From assembly GCA_937996585.1 (NCBI GenBank), contig CALKUW010000152.1, positions 1 through 11,393 on the forward strand: a DNA stretch of 11,393 nucleotides, given 5' to 3'. Below are positions 6,101-11,393 of this stretch, one piece after another (position 1 is the stretch's first letter; each line of letters opens with the position of its first letter). Position numbers and translations under genes: made by a program. The stretch comes from an uncultured Flavobacteriales bacterium (GTDB lineage: Bacteria; Bacteroidota; Bacteroidia; Flavobacteriales_D; Sanyastnellaceae). The notes under the pieces were generated by a model, which had not been told where the DNA came from, searched no databases, and worked only from the letters and a program-made list of their open reading frames with translations.

Positions 6101-8460
6101 CCGAGGGAGAAGACAATCACATCCGTGTCCGTCACACCGTTGTCAGCGTCAGCGGAAGCACAGAGGTTGAAGGTCACCTGATAGTCCTGGTCAGCGTTGA
6201 ACTCATACCAGATGGCACCGCTGTTGGAGATGGAGTTTCCGAGGACGGTCGTGCCGCTGTACTCGTCGCCGTTGGAGTTGGCCAAGGAGCCCGTCAGGAT
6301 CAGGTCACAGGCAATGGCCTGGGCCGTCTCCGGGTTGTCGTTGGCGGGCGGGAACTCACAGGAACCATCATCCACGGAAGCGGAGATGTTGTAGTTGTTG
6401 GCCAGCGGGTCGGTACAACCGGGGAAGGCGCAGTCCGTCACGTCAAGACCACCGAAGGCCACGGGGTAGCCGTCGGTCGGACCGTAGGTGAGCGGAGCGT
6501 ACTCGTTGCCGAGGTTGTCTGCAATGGCCCAGCCCTCCGTGGAGAAGATGGAACCGGTGCTGAAGGTGTAGCAGCCGATGTCGAGGCAGTTGATCACGTC
6601 CACCGTAGTAGCGCCCGGAGCCATGGTACCCGTCAGAACGGTATCTCCGGTCTCCTCACTGACCACGTAGTAGTCGTTGCCCGTGCTCCAACCCGTTGCG
6701 AAGTCGTCCTGCAGGGTCAGGTAGAGACCAAGCTGACCATTGTCACACACCACGCAGCTTCCATCATCGATGGTAGCATCAGCGTTGTAGTTGATGGCGG
6801 CGGGGAGGGTACAACCGCTCAAGCAGGTCGCTTCTTCCGTACCGAAGCCAATGTCGTAAACACCGAGGCTACCCTCGTGAATCACGTTGCCGTCGAAGTC
6901 AATGATGTACCAGAGGGGCTCACCCGCGGGCGAACCGCCACCACCGGAGAAGTTCAAGCAAGCATCGTTCGGGATGCAGAACTCCCAGTAGCCATCGACC
7001 ACCGTACCCTCATAGTCGGGGGTGTAGACGTCGTTGTTGTATCCAGCGGAGAGCAGCGTGTCACCGGTGACGGGATCATAGATGTAAGCTGCGTTGTTGC
7101 CCCAGAAGAGGTAGATGTTGTGGTTCAGGTGCAGGATGTAGCTCGTGCTATCCGGGTTGTCCACGCAGCTCGGAGAGAAGCAGGAACCGTCGTCAGCCGT
7201 AGCCGCATCGTCGTAGTTGAAAGCGTTGGCGTCCGTGCAGCCGCAGGTGATACCCGGAGCGGAAACACCAAAGATGCCGAAGCCGTCGTTGGCCGTCTGA
7301 TCGAAGAGGATTTGCCCCGTGTTGTAGTCAATGATCTGCCACTCCTTCTCACCGGGATACACACCACCGAAGACGTCGAGTACGTAGCACTCGGTCGGGG
7401 ACAGACAGAAGAAATCGTAACCCTGTGCACCGGGCTCCACCGTGAAGGTGGCGTTGTCGAGCGATCCGCTGTTGAGTATGTCACCAGCCTGGTTACTCAG
7501 CGTGTAGGTCGCGCCGTCCCAGCCGTCACCAAAGGTGTCGAACATCATGAACTGCACGAGGAGATCGTCACCGTCACAGCTCGGCAAAACACAGCTGCCA
7601 TCGTCCACGGTGGCATCACCTTCGAAGTTGAGGGCTTCGGGGTCAGTACAACCGCAGACCTCAGCGGTCTCACCGTACCAGAACTCGACGGTACCGCCGC
7701 CGACGTCACTAGCGATGATGGAGCCGTCATAGACGTTCACCATCGTCCAACCGATTTCGGAAAGGAAGCTTCCACCGCCGGAAACCACTTGGTAACAAGC
7801 GCCCACAGGGATACAAATGGTGTCCTGACCTGCGTTGGCACCTCCACCGGTACCACCGGTTCCGGTCACGGATGCGTCGAGGCTACCCGAAGCGATGAGG
7901 GTCTCATCAGCGTAAATCTGGTAAGTGTTGTCGTTCCAGCCGTCACCCCAGGAGTCCGTCATGTTGACGAAGACCATCGTCTGGCCGGCGTCAGGGCAGA
8001 TGTCGTAGAGACAGCTTCCATCGTCGAGGGTGGCCGTATCGTCGTAGTTGAGAGCGGCCGTATCCGTGCAACCGGGGACGTCCGACGTCAACGTGAAGGC
8101 GAAGGTTGAGCCGGAACCGGAAACCGATCCCGAGCAGTTACCCGTGCAGTTCAGCGGACCGGGATCAACGGAGACACCCGTTCCACCGTCACCCCACGTG
8201 TCGTTCACGAAGACGGTGTAGTCACCGGCGCCGTAGGAAGCGATGGAGTAATTGAAGTCAGTGAACGTCTCGCCGTTCGGCCAAAGATCGATTCCACCAA
8301 CGTTGAGAATGGTGTCGCCATTGAAGGTCACAATGACCGACGTGACCTCATCAGGGTAGAAGTCAGACGAAAAAGTAATGGTCTGCGCCTGCAGAGACGC
8401 AAAAAGGGTCAGGGCGAATGCGCCAAGTGTCCCTCGGAGAATGGAAGTTCTCAGGTTCAT
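3196..8460 (-). CDS. Giant secreted multi-modular surface protein with dockerin-like C-terminus
   Basis: A 1754-aa protein. Start 8460 is chosen over 8490 because it gives a clean signal peptide (MNLRTSILRG..., cleavage likely after about residue 26, LQAQ). Order: an N-terminal GDG-type module (27-129); four ~110-aa modules separated by Cys repeats (151-269, 291-406, 428-548, 570-680), mostly of the 'DxFGDGWxGAxY ... CYxLxVxxG ... EVSW' type; PPC-like module A (702-852); module B (853-1006); module C (1027-1382) interrupted by an insertion at about 1104-1310; a CUB-like module (about 1406-1518; EAWSF, DELVIDDAATG, VTVSFTSDGSVS); a GDGWNG module (1567-1668); and a Cys-bracketed EF-hand-like tail (1727-1754). 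Eleven 20-24-residue Cys repeats punctuate it. No catalytic motif is seen. It is probably an extracellular, Ca2+- and disulfide-stabilised adhesin or matrix protein. The mature chain has only one Lys (372) and one Arg (831) by my count. No canonical T9SS sorting domain is apparent. Confidence 0.93.
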   Translation of the reverse strand: MNLRTSILRGTLGAFALTLFASLQAQTITFSSDFYPDEVTSVIVTFNGDTILNVGGIDLWPNGETFTDFNYSIASYGAGDYTVFVNDTWGDGGTGVSVDPGPLNCTGNCSGSVSGSGSTFAFTLTSDVPGCTDTAALNYDDTATLDDGSCLYDICPDAGQTMVFVNMTDSWGDGWNDNTYQIYADETLIASGSLDASVTGTGGTGGGANAGQDTICIPVGACYQVVSGGGSFLSEIGWTMVNVYDGSIIASDVGGGTVEFWYGETAEVCGCTDPEALNFEGDATVDDGSCVLPSCDGDDLLVQFMMFDTFGDGWDGATYTLSNQAGDILNSGSLDNATFTVEPGAQGYDFFCLSPTECYVLDVFGGVYPGEKEWQIIDYNTGQILFDQTANDGFGIFGVSAPGITCGCTDANAFNYDDAATADDGSCFSPSCVDNPDSTSYILHLNHNIYLFWGNNAAYIYDPVTGDTLLSAGYNNDVYTPDYEGTVVDGYWEFCIPNDACLNFSGGGGSPAGEPLWYIIDFDGNVIHEGSLGVYDIGFGTEEATCLSGCTLPAAINYNADATIDDGSCVVCDNGQLGLYLTLQDDFATGWSTGNDYYVVSEETGDTVLTGTMAPGATTVDVINCLDIGCYTFSTGSIFSTEGWAIADNLGNEYAPLTYGPTDGYPVAFGGLDVTDCAFPGCTDPLANNYNISASVDDGSCEFPPANDNPETAQAIACDLILTGSLANSNGDEYSGTTVLGNSISNSGAIWYEFNADQDYQVTFNLCASADADNGVTDTDVIVFSLGTDGTLTPIATNDDSGVAGCGAGTTGTFNSIVSINASQGNNYLVRVGHYSSTSSQTGIVIEASCASCPDGFPNNDDLCTLALPLVDGGTYDGSLCCTGPDEDFGMPSLSSFATAYGVWYEVVVEAPYNLYNITVDATGTGAVGYATYNGADCTDLADMASGVVSGSIQEEMNQYFAAEQEGPATASISSPNYDNTYYLFLWTTQPDDCGSYFISMSAEIQGCTDPTASNYNPDATVNSGCLYVGVTQPNDSCSNAIATTCGATVSGNTGGATSVGGTNACGGSGSGVWYTLDNGGTEQLITISTCGSTVNTVFEVFQEVDAPDAVLEVNSINPDNYQNISAIIVYNGDTIASIPAGDLFPTVFNDYYQVLGGGDYTVYFTNEGNALDGITANVINSLGETSNLCSGGCSTDPTVCLDLTIVSDNYPGETSFDLVDGSGNVAWSGGISAGLNQLSACVAPGSYTFTIYDSFGDGICCSFGTGSYSLSGPDGELASGGDFGASESTSFSLSASPYNLPAGATIEQSFSIFGGAGTCSSLICWNEGDNTETMSESCDNGETFQFISDDNANTYAILVAAGTGSLGGPFDLSVTCEPVVYGCMDAQACNYNADANVDDANDPCDFTSCLGCDTETWEYCYDNNEAWSFTLVNPNGGTIVIDLAGTLIEQGWDELVIDDAATGANLYNSDVDPDESLVIGTDSVTVSFTSDGSVSCVSSTTPYYISMAITCAPAPTVGCADETACNYNGPVDFADNSLCDYSCLGCTNPDAVNYNPFASVDDGSCCFGAFISFNMFDSFGDGWNGATYSFYDADGNLVAEGGLASNEGNGEADTDDICVDAAGCYTLIVTDGSFPSEVSWTISGSAFNNTSGGPGTYSVGLGTACTEGCTLPIAPNYVPADSVDISNDELCDFSAVVMGCTYPDAANYDETATNDDGSCTFDIANPCPTDLNGDGQTTTSDLLIFLGAFGTDC
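3199..3279 (-). other. Cys-bracketed single dockerin/EF-hand-like C-terminus (1754-aa protein)
   Basis: These are the last 27 codons. A Cys opens (CPTD) and a Cys is the final residue. Between them is a calcium-loop pattern DLNGDGQTTTSD with Asp/Asn/Asp at loop positions 1, 3 and 5 and Asp at 12, followed by an amphipathic helix (LLIFLGAFG). Asp at position 12 is typical of dockerin type I half-repeats. Only one half is present, where true dockerins have two. The same arrangement ends the neighbouring paralog. It resembles, from memory, the 'GC-type dockerin' C-termini described in Phycisphaerae. An anchoring or sorting role is inference. Confidence 0.7.
3301..8073 (-). repeat. Eleven copies of a Cys-flanked ~21-residue repeat in the 1754-aa protein
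   Basis: Consensus in two halves: GCTDPxAxNY then xxxATxDDGSC. Copies from N- to C-terminus, as window coordinates: 8011-8073, 7591-7653, 7180-7242, 6754-6816, 6358-6420, 5383-5442, 4246-4314, 3841-3906, 3763-3825, 3385-3456, 3301-3363. Copy 6 is 20 residues and lacks DDGSC (ends VNSGC). Copies 7, 8 and 10 are longer (23, 22 and 24 residues) with altered ends. Every copy keeps Cys at position 2 and a terminal Cys, which suggests a disulfide, and the Asn/Asp-rich core suggests Ca2+ binding. The copies sit between beta modules, so they act as linkers or spacers. Confidence 0.9.
4531..5151 (-). other. Insertion of two modules inside module C (residues ~1104-1310)
   Basis: Module C starts as in the paralog (NDSCSNA..., GVWYTL, STCGS, VFEVFQ up to residue 1103). 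It is then interrupted by about 207 residues before the rest of the module resumes (FSIFGGAGTCSSLICWNEGD ... FDLSVTC). The inserted block contains a segment like the protein's own N-terminal module (AIIVYNGDTI, GDYTVYF versus SVIVTFNGDTI, GDYTVFV) and a module with DNYPGETSF and DSFGDGICC. The paralog's module C has neither of these. Boundaries are approximate and judged by eye. Confidence 0.6.
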
Positions 8461-8487
8461 GATTAAGGTTTTTTCCAATTGCCGGAG

Positions 8488-8515
8488 CAATATAGCGGAA
8501 ACGTTACCGAATCAA
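8488..8515 (-). promoter_or_regulatory. Candidate Bacteroidota-type promoter for the 1754-aa gene
   Basis: On the minus strand a TTG (TTGATT, 8515-8510) is followed after 18 bp by TATATTGC (8495-8488). This partly matches the Bacteroidota -7 element TAnnTTTG, and TATATT would also serve as a standard -10. It would give a leader of about 20-25 nt before ATG 8460, with an A-rich stretch (GGAAAAAACC) just upstream of the start and no Shine-Dalgarno site. The match is imperfect. Confidence 0.35.
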
Positions 8516-8553
8516 GAAGAGAATCACGACGGAATTCTCACGTTCTGCCCACG

Positions 8554-8594
8554 GTGTAGCGCGTACACTACCTGACAGGTCGTTGATTATCAAC
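8554..8594. repeat. Three consecutive short inverted repeats upstream of the candidate promoter
   Basis: GTGTA/TACAC with a 5-nt spacer (8554-8568), ACCTG/CAGGT with a 1-nt spacer (8570-8580), and GTTGAT/ATCAAC with a 1-nt spacer (8582-8594). They lie back to back about 40-105 bp upstream of the candidate promoter. They could be protein-binding operators or chance dyads; each alone is weak. Confidence 0.35.
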
Positions 8595-8607
8595 CGTCGA
8601 GTAAGCA

Positions 8608-8637
8608 ATAACCCCGGATTCTATGCTCCGGGGTTAT
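8608..8637 (-). terminator. Hairpin after the upstream giant gene, probable terminator
   Basis: An 11-bp perfect stem (ATAACCCCGGA at 8608-8618 with TCCGGGGTTAT at 8627-8637) and an 8-nt loop, 60 bp after the stop at 8697. The sequence after it on the minus strand (TTGCTTACT) is only moderately U-rich, so termination strength is uncertain. The position between two co-oriented genes supports the call. Confidence 0.65.
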
Positions 8638-8696
8638 ATATCAGGCGACCTTCAATCGCAAAAGAAATTTGTAGCCGTCATCAACGACCCGTGGAA

Positions 8697-11393
8697 TCAC
8701 TCAATGCAGGGGTCACCGAAGCTGATCAGGAACTGCAGCAGGTCCGCCGTTGTGGTCGCACCGTCCTGGTTGAGGTCGGTGGGACAAGGGCTCTGAAGGG
8801 CAAACTCGCAAGATCCATCGTCCTGAACGGCAGCCGGGTTGTAGTTCTCCGCGATGTCATACTTGCAACCACCACATCCATCGAACACGCAGTCCTCCAA
8901 GACCGTGATGTTCGCTGCAGGGTCATAGTTGCATGCCACCGGAACGGTGCACCCTGAGATGCAGTCGGATTCACCGACCTCGAAGTAGACCGGACCAGCC
9001 GGGGCACCACCTGATGTGATGCCACTCGACGTACCGAGCAGGGTCCAGCCCACCTCCACAGGGATCACACCCGCTGAAACCTCGAGGTAGTAACATCCAT
9101 CCGCAAGGCAGAAGTTGTCCGTACCACTAGTGCCCTCCGGCGTGACCGTGAATCCCACGCTGGGCAGTCCACCCTGTGCGAGCAGGAGTCCGTCCACAGT
9201 GTAGAGGCTGTACTGGGCACCGTTCCATCCGTCACCGAAGTCGTCCGTCATCTGGATGCGTACGCAGCTGTCATAGCAGCAGTCATCCGTTGAGATGGTC
9301 GCCGTCTCGTCATAGTTGCATGCCGAAGCATCCGTGCAACCGGCACAGGTCTCGTAGTCACAGGAACCGTTGTCCGCCGTCGCCGCCGGGTCGAAGTTGC
9401 AGGCCCCCGTATCGATGCAGCCGCAGACCACGCCACCGAGGGAGAAGTTCACCTGACCGATCGTACCCGAAGTGATCTCACCGTCCAATCCGGAAAGCGT
9501 CCAGCTGATCTCCTCGTCGAAGTCACCACCGCCCACGATGAGGCTGTAGCAACCCTCCACGAGGCAGAAGGTGTCGAATCCTTCATCACCCCCCAGGAAG
9601 TTGTCGACGTCCAGGATGAACGCAGCGCTATCGAGGTTGCCGGTGATCAAGGTGTCGCCACTGGCGTCGGTCAGGTAGTAATTCGCCCCGTTCCAGCCGT
9701 CACCGAAGCTGTCGTACATATCGAGCTTCAGCGGAATGCCGTCGGGTGCATCCACCGGACAGGCACAGCCGAGGAAGTCACAGGAACCGTCCTCGATATT
9801 GGCGGCCGGGTCGAAGTTGCACGCCACGGTATTCGTACATCCTTCCACGGCCGGGGCACATGCAAGGCTGATCTCCACCGTACCGTTGTCGTCGGTCACG
9901 GGGTCACCATCGGCATCCTCGGCACTGACGTAGGCATAATAGTGACGTCCTGGCTCGGAAATGAACTGGACCCACGCATCGTCCTGGTCGAAGAAGCCGC
10001 AGTTGATGAAATCGGACTCCTCAGAGGCATAGACACCATCCTCGACAGTGAGCACGCACTCGAAGAGCGCGGGGATTCCGCCAGCACACACTGCATCGCT
10101 GACATACATGTTCAGCTTGGAGTCGATGTTCGATCCACACAGGCTCAGCGTGTGCAGGTCGCCCGTTCCCACGAAGTGGTACCACACACCCGGGCCGGGT
10201 ACGGGATCACATCCGTTGATCAGGTTGGGCGCTCCGAGGTTGGTCGCACCACCGGTCGAACCGATGAGCGTCTCGTTGCAACCCAACTCCTCTGCGGTAC
10301 CGCATGTATTGTTGGTTGGCACCACACCCGCGTAATCACAGGAGCCATCGTCCATCGTGGCCGTGGGGTCGTAGTTGGGCGCCACCGCATCCATGCAACC
10401 GAGGTAGACTCCGGTCGTCAGGAACTGGTACTGTCCGCAGTCCTCGGGGTCCGTCGTGAAGACATAGAAGAGGTAATCCGTGTTGGCCTGGAGTACCGTG
10501 AACTGGCTGATCTCTCCCGCGCATTGCTCGGAAACGAGACAACCGACCTGCGCCTCGAGGTCACCACAGGTGCCGACATCGAAGATGGCCAGACCGATGT
10601 TGGCCGCGCTCAGGTTGAGCAGGTCGAAGAAGAAGGTCTCGTAATCGAGGCTGTTGAACTGGTACCACACACCGTAGCTCGTCTGGAAGCCGGCGAGGAA
10701 GCTCACGTCCACGTTGTCCGGGCTGGAGCAGCACACGGAACCGACATGCGGCACACCATTCTGCAGCTCGAGGGCATTGGCACAGTCGTCATTGATGGGC
10801 GCACCGCTGGAGCAGTCCACACACTCCACGGAGAGCAGGAACTCGTCACCGCTCGTGTACTGGCTGAAGCGCGTCACATAGATGTAGTAGTCCTCACCCT
10901 GCTCCACGTTGAAGGCCACCTCACTCATGAAGCCCTCTGAGCAGCCGTCATCGTTTCCACCGATGCACTCAAGGTTGTCCAGGTCGCCATCCACGGCACG
11001 GAACACGAACACCTGCGAGTCGAACAACGGGTTGCCCGCGGGGTTGAAGGCGTCGGTTCCACAAGTGGACAACACCATCTGCTGGTCGGCCTGGGCGTTG
11101 AATACGTACCAAACACCGGCCGCACTGATCTCCTGTCCGGAGCAGGTCGTGCCGACGAGGTCCTCCCCGTCTACGGCATAGGTCAACGTACCGGCAATCT
11201 GGGCACCGCACTGCACGGCCTGTGCGCTGTATGCGTAGTTGTTGGCCGGCGGGCACTCACAGGAACCATCGTCGTCCGTGGCGCTCGGGTTGTAGTTGAT
11301 GCAGAAGGGGTCCGTGCAACCGAGGAAGGTGCAGGATCCCGTCTCTGCGAAGTCGATGCCGAAGCTGGACACCTCATCCGTGCCGGTTCCGTA
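8697..11393 (-). CDS. Giant multi-modular surface protein, paralog of the downstream gene (5' end outside window)
   Basis: 898 codons are visible. The frame stays open to the right edge (YGTGTDE... before the first GTG), so the N-terminus and any signal peptide lie outside. Visible order: Cys repeat (25-45), PPC-like module A (46 to about 195; SAQAVQCG, GVWYVF, CIGGNDD), module B (about 196-331; INDDCANAL, YGVWYQF, TTDPEDCGQY), repeat (332-352), module C (353-517; NNTCGTAEEL, GVWYHFVG, LSLCGS), repeat (518-538), GDGWNG module (539-657; DSFGDGWNGANY), two repeats (658-705), GDGWNG module (706-813; DDFGDGWNGAQY), two repeats (814-862) and a Cys-bracketed EF-hand-like tail (870-896). This order matches the C-terminal half of the downstream gene. 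There are only about seven Lys/Arg in the visible part. No enzymatic motif is seen. It is likely an extracellular structural or adhesive protein. Confidence 0.92.
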   Translation of the reverse strand, partial: YGTGTDEVSSFGIDFAETGSCTFLGCTDPFCINYNPSATDDDGSCECPPANNYAYSAQAVQCGAQIAGTLTYAVDGEDLVGTTCSGQEISAAGVWYVFNAQADQQMVLSTCGTDAFNPAGNPLFDSQVFVFRAVDGDLDNLECIGGNDDGCSEGFMSEVAFNVEQGEDYYIYVTRFSQYTSGDEFLLSVECVDCSSGAPINDDCANALELQNGVPHVGSVCCSSPDNVDVSFLAGFQTSYGVWYQFNSLDYETFFFDLLNLSAANIGLAIFDVGTCGDLEAQVGCLVSEQCAGEISQFTVLQANTDYLFYVFTTDPEDCGQYQFLTTGVYLGCMDAVAPNYDPTATMDDGSCDYAGVVPTNNTCGTAEELGCNETLIGSTGGATNLGAPNLINGCDPVPGPGVWYHFVGTGDLHTLSLCGSNIDSKLNMYVSDAVCAGGIPALFECVLTVEDGVYASEESDFINCGFFDQDDAWVQFISEPGRHYYAYVSAEDADGDPVTDDNGTVEISLACAPAVEGCTNTVACNFDPAANIEDGSCDFLGCACPVDAPDGIPLKLDMYDSFGDGWNGANYYLTDASGDTLITGNLDSAAFILDVDNFLGGDEGFDTFCLVEGCYSLIVGGGDFDEEISWTLSGLDGEITSGTIGQVNFSLGGVVCGCIDTGACNFDPAATADNGSCDYETCAGCTDASACNYDETATISTDDCCYDSCVRIQMTDDFGDGWNGAQYSLYTVDGLLLAQGGLPSVGFTVTPEGTSGTDNFCLADGCYYLEVSAGVIPVEVGWTLLGTSSGITSGGAPAGPVYFEVGESDCISGCTVPVACNYDPAANITVLEDCVFDGCGGCKYDIAENYNPAAVQDDGSCEFALQSPCPTDLNQDGATTTADLLQFLISFGDPCIE
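8706..8786 (-). other. Cys-bracketed single dockerin/EF-hand-like C-terminus (upstream giant)
   Basis: 27 codons from CPTD to a Cys two residues before the stop, with a calcium-loop pattern DLNQDGATTTAD and a following helix (LLQFLISFG). The spacing is identical to the tail of the downstream paralog (Cys to Cys 27 residues), and CPTDLN, TTT and DLL are conserved. Position 4 of the loop changes from Gly to Gln, leaving the D/N/D metal positions intact. Confidence 0.7.
8808..11321 (-). repeat. Seven visible copies of the Cys-flanked repeat in the upstream giant
   Basis: Copies from N- to C-terminus, as window coordinates: 11259-11321, 10338-10400, 9780-9842, 9360-9422, 9279-9341, 8889-8954, 8808-8870. 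Six have 21 residues and one 22 (8889-8954, ending ITVLEDC). Copies 5 and 6 have lost DDGSC but keep the final Cys. Four copies carry an extra Cys before NY or NF (ACNY, ACNF), seen in only two copies of the downstream protein, and the first copy carries a Cys nearby (FCINY), which hints at different disulfide pairing. Confidence 0.88.

Larger units (their letters stand above)
8461..8696. other. 236-bp intergenic region between the two giant genes
   Basis: This is the largest non-coding stretch in the window. Going in the direction of transcription it holds the 3' UTR and hairpin of the upstream giant gene, several short inverted repeats (8554-8594), a candidate promoter (8488-8515) and a short A-rich leader for the downstream giant gene. 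I see no tRNA, riboswitch or small ORF of note in it. Confidence 0.7.

Noticed and set aside
5959..8109. 716-codon open frame on the plus strand
   Set aside because: Antisense shadow of the same gene, with the same repetitive Val/Gly/Arg composition and no recognisable motifs.
8461..8490. Upstream extension of the giant protein start to 8490
   Set aside because: It would put ten residues before the signal peptide and overlap the candidate -10 element. The start at 8460 gives a standard signal peptide.
9942..10940. 332-codon open frame on the plus strand
   Set aside because: Antisense to the upstream giant gene, no domain signature; a shadow.
3301..11321. CRISPR array suggested by regularly spaced repeated sequence
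   Set aside because: The repeats are codon-level, degenerate, in frame and separated by hundreds of bases of coding sequence. No direct repeat/spacer periodicity.

Overview
The window reads as a GC-rich (by eye roughly 58-60%) genome of a Bacteroidota bacterium, probably Flavobacteriales or a relative. The support is two very large secreted multi-domain proteins built from GDGWNG-type beta modules and punctuated by a short 'GCTDPxAxNY...DDGSC' repeat, a style I know from marine and wastewater Bacteroidota, plus genes without clear Shine-Dalgarno sites. No ribosomal or other phylogenetic marker is present, so the assignment is an inference. All six genes lie on the minus strand. The long plus-strand open frames are antisense shadows of the giant genes.

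Right part (3196-11393): two adjacent giant surface/secreted protein genes. The upstream one (8697 to beyond the right edge) is truncated by the window, with 898 codons visible. The downstream one (3196-8460) is complete, 1754 aa, with a signal peptide. Their C-terminal halves have the same module order: repeat, PPC-like module A, module B, repeat, module C, repeat, one variable module, two repeats, a GDGWNG module, two repeats, then a Cys-bracketed single EF-hand/dockerin-like C-terminus. They look like a diverged tandem duplication. Neither visible C-terminus resembles a canonical type IX secretion sorting domain. A hairpin (8608-8637) separates the two genes, followed by a candidate promoter for the downstream gene. 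That gene ends in a strong intrinsic terminator (3121-3157).

Left part (1-3100): a compact four-gene run on the minus strand. In order of transcription it is a short-chain dehydrogenase/reductase (2321-3100), a secreted M28 zinc peptidase of the carboxypeptidase Q type (870-2324, ATGA overlap with the previous gene), a YdjA-like nitroreductase (263-850), and a small unassigned protein starting 2 bp further on and cut by the left edge. The spacing implies co-transcription, but the products do not form an obvious single pathway. They look like general metabolism and peptide or xenobiotic handling.

The most noteworthy material is the giant pair: near-total lack of Lys/Arg in the complete protein, a domain inserted inside another domain, collinear architecture of the two paralogs, and a shared Cys-clasped calcium-loop C-terminus that may be an attachment or sorting signal. 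I found no CRISPR array, mobile element, tRNA or rRNA.
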